Of a stretch of 35,647 nt of DNA, positions 30,031 through 35,647 are shown in pieces. Made by a program: the position numbers and the translations under genes. How positions within the stretch are numbered: position 1 is the stretch's first letter; every line of letters starts with the position of its first letter. The notes beneath the pieces are model-generated. The model saw nothing but the letters and a program-made list of their open reading frames with translations, was not told the origin of the DNA and made no database searches. This DNA comes from Lachnospiraceae bacterium UBA1755 (lineage in GTDB: Bacteria; Bacillota; Clostridia; Lachnospirales; Lachnospiraceae), in the NCBI GenBank assembly GCA_002314805.1, contig DCHJ01000008.1, positions 1-35,647 on the forward strand, written 5' to 3'.

Positions 30031-30391
30031 AAAACAGATGAAAAAAGCAAACATAGTGATATACGGTTATGATTATGAGAATACAGAACGCATCATCGAT
30101 ATGTATACGAAGGGTATCATTGAATATCATACGATATATATAGATGCGGGTGCGCACAGGGAAGACAGGCTCCTGTGCCATCTGAGGATCGGTGAAGACA
30201 TACACAGTCCTTATATATTCAAAGGAAAGACAGATATACTGCATGCAAGGACCTGGGAGGATGCCGGAAGGTTCTTTGAATGGATGAGAGAAAAGGCTGC
30301 GGTATATGTTGAAGAAAACCGGGAAAGCAGCAGGATCCGCGAGATATTCCTTAAGAAGGAAAGGGAAGGACTGATCACTATAAGAACGTAA
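30008..30391 (+). CDS. hypothetical protein, small alpha/beta
   Basis: The 127-aa protein begins MLLKKADKKQMKKANIVIYGYDYENT. ATG 30038 is an alternative start that keeps the conserved-looking NIVIYGYDYENTERIID strand-helix. The pattern strand (NIVIYGY), helix, strand (HTIYIDAG) and charged helical C-terminus suggests a small alpha/beta fold. No family recognised. No ribosome binding site precedes either start, but a 17-codon ORF with a good site ends 7 nt before ATG 30038. It lies between the Cys-rich gene and the toxin-antitoxin pair. Confidence 0.55.
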   Translation: MLLKKADKKQMKKANIVIYGYDYENTERIIDMYTKGIIEYHTIYIDAGAHREDRLLCHLRIGEDIHSPYIFKGKTDILHARTWEDAGRFFEWMREKAAVYVEENRESSRIREIFLKKEREGLITIRT

Positions 30392-30427
30392 TGAAGGACA
30401 AATACCGGTCTGATGTGCGGAAAGGTA

Positions 30428-30457
30428 TTGAATGGATATATAGAAAAATGGTATACT
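30428..30457 (+). promoter_or_regulatory. promoter of the toxin-antitoxin pair
   Basis: TTGAAT (30428-30433) and TATACT (30452-30457) are 18 nt apart. An imperfect inverted repeat, CTTTC (30456-30460) with GAAAG (30473-30477), overlaps the -10 and the region before the ribosome binding site. It is a plausible autoregulatory operator, as is usual for such modules. Confidence 0.6.
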
Positions 30458-30488
30458 TTCTACGAATTAGTCGAAAGGAGGGCGCGCT

Positions 30489-30761
30489 ATGCCTACAATT
30501 ACTCCTATTTCAGATTTAAGAAACTATGGAAACGTTTTAGATAAGGTTAGCGCCGGTTCACCGGTATATCTTACAAGAAACGGGCACGGAGCTTATAGCA
30601 TCCGTGATATCAAAGATGAGGAGAACTTTCAGAAAGCCGAAGCTATGATACAGCTGATGTGCGAACTTAATACCGGCATTCGTTCTGCCCAGGAGGATGG
30701 CTGGGTATCAGAGGAAGAATTGAGAAACCATCTTCGTGACAGAAGGAATGAAAACGCATGA
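30489..30761 (+). CDS. Phd/YefM-family antitoxin
   Basis: The 90-aa protein has the N-terminal DNA-binding pattern of the family: ITPISDLRNYGNVLDKVSAGSPVYLTRNGHGAYSI, residues ~4-38. A charged C-terminus (residues ~45-90), expected to wrap the toxin, follows. AAAGGAGG lies 6 nt before ATG 30489. The stop overlaps the toxin start by 4 nt (ATGA), the standard antitoxin-first order. It should neutralise the partner and repress the promoter; this is family knowledge, not shown here. Confidence 0.88.
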   Translation: MPTITPISDLRNYGNVLDKVSAGSPVYLTRNGHGAYSIRDIKDEENFQKAEAMIQLMCELNTGIRSAQEDGWVSEEELRNHLRDRRNENA

Positions 30762-31069
30762 GTTATTCTATAAGATATACACCGGAATCTCAGCGTGATA
30801 TTGAGGGTATATGGGATGGAGTATTCGAAGTATCCAAAGATTATGACACCGCGGACAGATATATCGATGAGTTAATGGATACAGTTGCGGGGAAAAAAGC
30901 TTTTCCTCTTTCCGGGACTCCGTTACGCTACAGGGGACTGTTTACAGGATTTTATTACGTCAAATACAAAAAATATCTGGTATTCTATCGGGTAAATGAC
31001 AGTTATATTGAAGTAATAAGGGTCATTATGTCAAAGATGGACTATATGAGGATTCTGTTTGGTGATTAG
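30758..31069 (+). CDS. RelE/ParE-superfamily toxin
   Basis: The 103-aa protein has the ParE-like pattern: YSIRYTPESQRDIEGIWD at the start, a helical segment with TADRYIDELMDTVAGKKAFPLSGTPL, then the closing strands YYVKYKKYLVFYRVNDSYIEVIRVI and MDYMRILF. ParE toxins target DNA gyrase and RelE toxins cleave mRNA on ribosomes. The sequence looks closer to ParE (AxRYIDxL, FP) but the target cannot be fixed. It overlaps the antitoxin by 4 nt. Confidence 0.87.
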   Translation: MSYSIRYTPESQRDIEGIWDGVFEVSKDYDTADRYIDELMDTVAGKKAFPLSGTPLRYRGLFTGFYYVKYKKYLVFYRVNDSYIEVIRVIMSKMDYMRILFGD

Positions 31070-31115
31070 CGCGGAAATCACCAGCCGGAAATTCACATAT
31101 TCATTAATGGCGGAA

Positions 31116-31127
31116 ATATGCTATAAT
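31116..31127 (+). promoter_or_regulatory. extended -10 promoter of ung
   Basis: ATATGCTATAAT contains a perfect TATAAT (31122-31127) with an upstream TG, ~20 nt before the ung start. The -35 region is weak, as is common for extended -10 promoters. Confidence 0.6.
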
Positions 31128-31147
31128 AAATCCAAATGGAGTGATTT

Positions 31148-31822
31148 ATGGCAGCAATCGGTAATGACTGGCTGGTGCCTCTGGGCACAGAATTTAAGAA
31201 GTCGTATTACAGGGATCTGTACAACTTTATATCGGAGGAATACAGGACCAGGATCGTCTACCCGCCGGCAGACGAGATATTCAGTGCGCTTCACCTGACT
31301 CCGCTTAAGGACGTAAAGGTGGTTATTCTGGGGCAGGATCCGTACCACGAAGAGGGTCAGGCACACGGACTGTGTTTTTCAGTGAAAAAAGATGTGGCGC
31401 TTCCGCCGTCTCTGGAAAATATCTATAAGGAGCTGCACGATGATCTGGGATGCTATATCCCAAATAACGGATATCTGGAATCATGGGCAAGACAGGGAGT
31501 GCTCATGCTCAATACGGTACTGACTGTGCGCGCTCATGCGGCCAATTCACATCAGGGCAGGGGCTGGGAGCAGTTCACAGATGCCATCATAAGGGCAGTT
31601 GAGACTCAGGACAGACCTGTGGTATATATGCTCTGGGGCAGACCGGCGCAGAGCAAGATCCCTATGGTCACTAATCCGAAGCATATGGTGCTGACCGCGC
31701 CGCACCCGAGTCCGCTGAGTGCATACAGAGGGTTCTTCGGATGCAGGCATTTTTCACAGGCCAATGATTTCCTGCAAAAACACAATGAAATGCCGATAAA
31801 CTGGCAGATCGGGAATATATGA
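31148..31822 (+). CDS. ung: uracil-DNA glycosylase
   Basis: Family 1 UDG removes uracil from DNA to start base-excision repair. The 224-aa protein shows the water-activating motif GQDPYH (62-67, catalytic Asp64), the uracil-binding region LMLNTVLTVRAHAANSH, and the DNA-intercalating loop HPSPLSAYRGF (His186). Length is typical. ATG 31148 has GGAGTGA upstream. The stop overlaps uppP by 4 nt (ATGA), so the two are co-transcribed. Confidence 0.97.
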   Translation: MAAIGNDWLVPLGTEFKKSYYRDLYNFISEEYRTRIVYPPADEIFSALHLTPLKDVKVVILGQDPYHEEGQAHGLCFSVKKDVALPPSLENIYKELHDDLGCYIPNNGYLESWARQGVLMLNTVLTVRAHAANSHQGRGWEQFTDAIIRAVETQDRPVVYMLWGRPAQSKIPMVTNPKHMVLTAPHPSPLSAYRGFFGCRHFSQANDFLQKHNEMPINWQIGNI

Positions 31823-32655
31823 GTTTTATTGAAATACTAAAAGCAATAGCATTTGGAATCGTTGAAGGCTTTACGGAATGGCTTCCGATAAGCTCAACGG
31901 CACATATGATGGTTCTTGACGAGTTTGTCAGGCTGGATGCCACACCGGAGTTCAAGACCCTTTTCATGACGGTCATCCAGTTCGGGGCGGTGATGGCACT
32001 TATAGTGATCTATTTCCGCAAACTCAATCCCTTTGACGGAAGGAAGAAGCCGGAGCAGAGATCGGCCACATGGAAGCTATGGCTCAAGATTGCCATTGCA
32101 ACACTCCCTGCGGCAGTGCTGGGCTTTCTGCTTGATGACTGGATAGAGGAAAACATGTATACGGGGCTGGTGGTTTCTATCACACTCATCCTTTATGGTG
32201 CCGCATTCATAGTATTTGAATATCTGCACAGGTATACCAGACCGGAGATCACAAGACTGGGCAGGATAGATTATCAGACAGCCTTGTACATCGGCTTTTT
32301 TCAGGTGCTGGCTCTTATACCGGGCACATCGAGATCGGGAGCGACTATCCTAGGAGCCATGATACTCGGATGCTCAAGAGGCATCGCGGCAGAGTTTTCA
32401 TTTTTCCTTGCAATACCGGTTGTCTTTGGAGCGGGCTTTCTGAGAATCGTAAAATATGAATCGGCACTCAGCAGCAATGAACTGATCCTGATGATAGTGG
32501 GTGCCGTGACAGCATTCATTGTTGCTGTCTATTCAGTTAAGTTCATGCTCGGCTGGATCAAGAAAAACAGCTATACACTCTTTGGATACTACAGGATAGG
32601 TATTGGTACGGTAATACTGATCTGGTTCATAATCAGCGGGCTTATCAATGCCTGA
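31819..32655 (+). CDS. uppP: undecaprenyl-diphosphatase (UppP/BacA)
   Basis: Recycles undecaprenyl diphosphate to the monophosphate carrier used in peptidoglycan and glycan synthesis; deletion often gives bacitracin sensitivity. The 278-aa protein has about eight membrane helices, the signature EGFTEWLPISSTAHMMV (residues ~15-31), and PGTSRSGATI (~168-178), which is the active-site pair of the family. It overlaps ung by 4 nt. The carrier recycled here would also serve a Wzy-type polymerase such as the one suggested upstream, as inference. Confidence 0.96.
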   Translation: MSFIEILKAIAFGIVEGFTEWLPISSTAHMMVLDEFVRLDATPEFKTLFMTVIQFGAVMALIVIYFRKLNPFDGRKKPEQRSATWKLWLKIAIATLPAAVLGFLLDDWIEENMYTGLVVSITLILYGAAFIVFEYLHRYTRPEITRLGRIDYQTALYIGFFQVLALIPGTSRSGATILGAMILGCSRGIAAEFSFFLAIPVVFGAGFLRIVKYESALSSNELILMIVGAVTAFIVAVYSVKFMLGWIKKNSYTLFGYYRIGIGTVILIWFIISGLINA

Positions 32656-32707
32656 GGATCAGCTTAAGCGATATTAAAAACAATAAATGATAAAGGAGTA
32701 CAGTTTG

Positions 32708-33934
32708 ATGAAATGTTATGATGAATTAAAGGCAAGAGGTCTGATTGCGCAGACGACCAACGAGGAGGAGATAAGCAGACTGATCAATGAAGGAAAGGCA
32801 ACCTTCTATATCGGCTTTGATCCGACAGCTGACAGCCTTCACGTAGGTCACTTCATGGCGCTCTGCCTTATGAAGAGACTGCAGATGGCCGGAAATAAGC
32901 CCATAGCTCTTGTGGGCGGAGGAACCGGAATGATCGGTGATCCTTCAGGACGTTCAAGCCTTCGTCAGGTGCTTACTCTCGAAACCATAGACAGTAACTG
33001 CGAGTGCTTTAAGAAGCAGATGAGCCGTTTCATCGAGTTCGGTGAGGGCAGGGCACAGATGGTAAATAATGCAGACTGGCTCAGAGACCTTAATTATATG
33101 GATTTCATCCGTGATATCGGTCCTCATTTCTCAGTCAACAACATGCTTCGTGCAGAGTGCTATAAGCAGCGTATGGAAAAGGGACTCAGCTTCCTTGAGT
33201 TCAATTATATGATCCTTCAGAGCTATGATTTCCTTAAGCTGTATCAGGATTACGGCTGCAACATGCAGTTCGGCGGAGACGATCAGTGGTCCAATATGCT
33301 TGGAGGCACCGAGCTCATCAGAAAGAAGCTTGGCAAGGATGCGCATGCCATGACGATCAATCTGCTCCTCAAGCATGACGGGACAAAGATGGGCAAGACC
33401 GCGGGCGGAGCTGTATGGCTCGATGAAGAGAAGACTCCGGTTTATGACTTCTATCAGTATTGGAGAAATATTGATGACGCGGATGTTATCAAGTGTCTCA
33501 AGATGCTCACCTTCCTGCCGCTTGAGCAGATAGTGGAGATGGAAAACTGGGAAGGAGCTCAGCTCAATGATGCAAAGAAGATCCTTGCGCATGAGCTTAC
33601 AACACTTGTTCATGGCGCAGAGAAGTGCGCAAAGGCTGAGGAAGCAGCGGCAGCCCTCTTTGCGGGAGGCGCAGCATCAGCCAACGTTCCAACCTACGAG
33701 CTTAAGGATGAAGATCTTACGGACGGAAAGATCGATATCATGGGTGTGCTCGTCGCAGCAGGACTCTGCCAGAGCCGCGGGGATGCAAGGCGCAATATCC
33801 AGCAGGGCGGTGTGACCGTTGATGATGTTAAGATCGATGACATCGCGGTTACCTACGATGCAGATGATTTCAAGGGTGAAGGCAGGCTTGTAAAGAGGGG
33901 AAAGAAGAATTTCGTCAAGGTGGTAAGAGCATAG
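32708..33934 (+). CDS. tyrS: tyrosyl-tRNA synthetase
   Basis: Class I synthetase charging tRNA-Tyr. The 408-aa protein has FDPTADSLHVGHFMALCLM with HVGH from residue 45, GDPSGRSSLRQ, the Tyr-binding QSYDFLKLYQDYGCNMQFGGDDQWSN, and KMGKT (227-231) as the KMSKS-loop variant. A C-terminal S4 RNA-binding domain follows (CQSRGDARRNIQQGGVTVDD). ATG 32708 is chosen over in-frame ATG 32687, because AAAGGAG (32692-32698) lies 9 nt before it and the family starts near YDELKARG. No T-box is visible upstream. Confidence 0.97.
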   Translation: MKCYDELKARGLIAQTTNEEEISRLINEGKATFYIGFDPTADSLHVGHFMALCLMKRLQMAGNKPIALVGGGTGMIGDPSGRSSLRQVLTLETIDSNCECFKKQMSRFIEFGEGRAQMVNNADWLRDLNYMDFIRDIGPHFSVNNMLRAECYKQRMEKGLSFLEFNYMILQSYDFLKLYQDYGCNMQFGGDDQWSNMLGGTELIRKKLGKDAHAMTINLLLKHDGTKMGKTAGGAVWLDEEKTPVYDFYQYWRNIDDADVIKCLKMLTFLPLEQIVEMENWEGAQLNDAKKILAHELTTLVHGAEKCAKAEEAAAALFAGGAASANVPTYELKDEDLTDGKIDIMGVLVAAGLCQSRGDARRNIQQGGVTVDDVKIDDIAVTYDADDFKGEGRLVKRGKKNFVKVVRA

Positions 33935-34033
33935 GAGCATTACACGGGAAACGCTGTTTAACAGACCGGCAGGGGCAGCAGACTGCGGGCAGAGGCTGAC
34001 CGGGGAGGACGGATCAAAGGTGCGCAGAGCATT

Positions 34034-34058
34034 GTATGCAGCACTCTTTGCTGTATAC
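34034..34058 (+). other. 10-bp hairpin between tyrS and the alcohol dehydrogenase
   Basis: GTATGCAGCA (34034-34043) and TGCTGTATAC (34049-34058) pair with one G-U around a CTCTT loop. Only a short T-run (GTTTTGGG) occurs, ~15 nt later, so termination would be weak. The rest of the 173-nt spacer shows no gene or strong promoter. Confidence 0.4.
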
Positions 34059-34107
34059 GGCAGATAAAGCAGTTTTGGGAGAGTAGTAAAAAACAGGAGG
34101 GGCTGAT

Positions 34108-35313
34108 ATGAGAGACTTTGTATACTACACACCGACCAAGGTATATTTCGGAAGAGGCAGAGAGAACGAGATCGGCAATATCTGTAAGAATTACGGATAT
34201 TCCAGAGTGTTTATCGTCTATGGCGGACAGTCGGCCATAAGGTCAGGGCTTCTGGACAGGGTGAAAGAAAAGCTGGCGGAGGCCGATATCATTGTTGATA
34301 TGGCTGGCGGAGTACAGCCCAATCCACGTATTTCAAGGACAAGAGAGATCATCAGGCTTGCCAATATATTCAATCCGGATCTTATCCTCGCAATAGGAGG
34401 AGCAAGCGTTATCGACACGGCCAAGACTGTAGCACATGGCGTGGCTATGCCGGGCATTGATGTATGGGATTATCATGCAAAGAAGGCTGTTATCAAGAAG
34501 TCAACGCCTGTGGGCGTGATCCTTACGATAGCAGCGGCAGGCAGCGAAATGAGCGACTCCGCGGTACAGACCAATGACACCATTGATCCGGCTGTTAAGT
34601 GCGGGACAAACTCGGATTTCAACAGACCTAAGTTTGCTGTGCTTGATCCGGAGCTTACGTTTTCACTCCCGCAATCCCAGATAGGAGCAGGAGCTGCCGA
34701 TATCTTCATGCATACGGCAGAAAGGTATTTCACTACTGCCGAGCTTACAGGCAATCATATGTCAGACGAGATAGCGGAAGGTCTCATGCGCAACATTATC
34801 CGCTACGGGACTATCGGATACAATGATCCGACTGATTATGAGGCTATGAGCGAGATCATGTGGAGCTCGACGATATCGCATAACGACATCACGGGGCTTG
34901 GGACTGCGGCAGAAAAGGGCAGAGGCGGAGACTGGTCATGTCATCAGCTGGGTCATACCCTAAGCTCAGTATATGATGCTACACACGGCGCAAGCCTTTC
35001 TGCGGTATGGGGCACATGGGCGCGTTACTGTATGGATGCCAACATAGAGAGATTTGCTCAGTACGGAAGGAGTGTATTCGGCTTCAGCGGAGAGGATGAT
35101 GCCGTTGCAAGGGAGGCTGTTGAGGAGACGGAGGACTGGTTCAGGAGCATAGGCCAGCCGACTAACATCTCAGAGCTTCTCGGCATTGATGTGACAGTGA
35201 AGATCTGCGAGATGCTTGCGGATAACTGTACGAGAGGCAGGACGAGGACCATAGGCCAGCTTAAGGTGCTGGGCTATGAGGATGTGCTTGAGATCTACAA
35301 GAGAGCAAGATGA
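34108..35313 (+). CDS. iron-type alcohol dehydrogenase (butanol-dehydrogenase-like)
   Basis: NAD(P)H-dependent group III alcohol dehydrogenase, reducing aldehydes to alcohols in fermentation. The 401-aa protein has the nucleotide-binding GGASVIDTAKTVAHG and the metal-binding set Asp198 and His202 (GAADIFMHTAERYF), His279 (CHQLGH, also His283) and His293 (YDATHGASL). The start MRDFVYYTPTKVYFGRG matches the butanol-dehydrogenase subgroup. All metal ligands are present. AGGAGGGG precedes ATG 34108. Substrate cannot be fixed from sequence. Confidence 0.93.
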   Translation: MRDFVYYTPTKVYFGRGRENEIGNICKNYGYSRVFIVYGGQSAIRSGLLDRVKEKLAEADIIVDMAGGVQPNPRISRTREIIRLANIFNPDLILAIGGASVIDTAKTVAHGVAMPGIDVWDYHAKKAVIKKSTPVGVILTIAAAGSEMSDSAVQTNDTIDPAVKCGTNSDFNRPKFAVLDPELTFSLPQSQIGAGAADIFMHTAERYFTTAELTGNHMSDEIAEGLMRNIIRYGTIGYNDPTDYEAMSEIMWSSTISHNDITGLGTAAEKGRGGDWSCHQLGHTLSSVYDATHGASLSAVWGTWARYCMDANIERFAQYGRSVFGFSGEDDAVAREAVEETEDWFRSIGQPTNISELLGIDVTVKICEMLADNCTRGRTRTIGQLKVLGYEDVLEIYKRAR

Positions 35314-35371
35314 CCCGGGCAGGAGATAATTTCTGAGGCTGAGCTGGAAATTTTTGATATAAATAAAAATG

Positions 35372-35400
35372 TCGATATTACAGACCCTTTGAGGTATAAT
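35372..35400 (+). promoter_or_regulatory. promoter of the cysteine desulfurase gene
   Basis: TCGATA (35372-35377, 4 of 6 matches) and TATAAT (35395-35400) are 17 nt apart, ~40 nt before the start codon. The -10 overlaps the 5' arm of a terminator-like hairpin. Confidence 0.55.
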
Positions 35401-35441
35401 CTACTTCGTATGAGTAAATTTACCTTGAAGGGTGTTTTTTT
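35384..35441 (+). terminator. terminator-like hairpin overlapping promoter and ribosome binding site
   Basis: ACCCTTTGAGGTA (35384-35396) pairs with TACCTTGAAGGGT (35421-35433) over 13 bp with two G-U pairs. It is followed by G and seven T (35435-35441), directly before the ATG. The 5' arm includes the start of the -10 box and the 3' arm includes the GAAGGG ribosome binding site. Only transcripts arriving from upstream would contain both arms. Confidence 0.6.
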
Positions 35442-35647
35442 ATGAGAGTTTATTTTGACAATGCAGCGACCACGCAGGTAAGTCCGGAGGTGGCCGGGCT
35501 GGTGCAGAGGACCATGCGGGAGGATTATGCAAACCCTTCCTCAAAGCATATCATGGGAGTTGAAGCCGAGAGATATGTGAAGGAGGCAGCGGAGACAATC
35601 GCCGGTACACTTAAGTGCAGGGAGAAGGAGATAATATTTACAAGCGG
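35442..35647 (+). CDS. cysteine desulfurase (NifS/IscS family), 3' end beyond window
   Basis: A PLP-dependent enzyme that takes sulfur from cysteine for Fe-S clusters or thio-modified tRNA. The 68 visible residues begin MRVYFDNAATTQVSPEV, then NPSSKHIMGVEAER and KEIIFTSG, which match the N-terminus of the class V aminotransferase/cysteine desulfurase family. GAAGGG (35427-35432) lies 9 nt before ATG 35442. The frame is still open at the window end. The active-site lysine and cysteine lie outside, so the subtype cannot be determined. Confidence 0.92.
   Translation, partial: MRVYFDNAATTQVSPEVAGLVQRTMREDYANPSSKHIMGVEAERYVKEAAETIAGTLKCREKEIIFTS

Noticed and set aside
31059..31298. 79-codon frame between the toxin and ung
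   Set aside because: It lies mostly over the start of ung in another frame and has no family pattern.
14542..34107. CCGG-containing motifs in many intergenic spacers as a dispersed repeat family
   Set aside because: CCGG is also common inside the coding regions, and the flanking bases do not align beyond about 10 nt, so a shared element is not supported.

Overview
The window looks like a Clostridia chromosome, most likely Lachnospiraceae. The evidence is the order rimP-nusA-ylxR-ylxQ-infB-rbfA-nrnA-truB, the cluster rel-hemZ-hisS-aspS, a cdaA-cdaR pair, a secreted protein with cell-wall-binding repeats, strong GGAGG ribosome binding sites and frequent TTG starts. The family is inferred from gene content and protein style; no search was run. 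Every supportable gene is on the + strand, and many are joined by 1-20 nt overlaps (ATGA, TAATG or TGATG).

Layout. (1) 1-2550 is an accessory, visibly AT-richer stretch. It holds the 3' end of a low-complexity Asn/Ser/Thr-rich protein, two tandem paralogues that each contain two copies of a small beta-rich module, a mini-ORF, and a secreted protein. (2) 2648-9686 is the translation/ribosome-biogenesis operon, from a clear promoter to a terminator. RimP and TruB both lack their usual C-terminal RNA-binding domain, and the 5' end of ylxR lies out of frame inside nusA. (3) 9720-11822 is an EF-G paralogue with a broken G4 motif. A 280-bp spacer of stacked hairpins follows, with the leuS promoter embedded in a terminator. 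(4) 12103-21566 holds leuS, rel (ppGpp), hemZ, hisS and aspS. (5) 21705-23305 is an orphan OmpR-type regulator coupled to a BadF/BadG-type sugar kinase.

(6) 23484-28429 encodes two unknown membrane proteins, the diadenylate cyclase CdaA, its regulator CdaR (YbbR) and a polytopic Wzy-like membrane protein. All are closely spaced or overlapping, so they are probably one cell-envelope/c-di-AMP operon. (7) 28423-30391 is the least explained part. It has seven imperfect ~22-bp tandem repeats with a higher-order period of three units, three 17-bp direct repeats just upstream of an extended -10 promoter, a Cys-rich protein of unknown family, and a small gene preceded by a short ORF that owns the good ribosome binding site. 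(8) 30428-31069 is a Phd/YefM-ParE type toxin-antitoxin pair. (9) 31148-35313 holds ung, uppP, tyrS and an iron-type alcohol dehydrogenase. (10) 35442 to the end is the start of a cysteine desulfurase, behind a hairpin that overlaps its promoter and ribosome binding site.

No tRNA, rRNA, CRISPR array, transposase, T-box or recognised riboswitch was seen. The best leads for something undescribed are the repeat-flanked locus at 28.4-30.4 kb, the duplicated double-module genes at 0.6-1.8 kb, the paired loss of C-terminal domains in RimP and TruB, and the G4-less EF-G paralogue.
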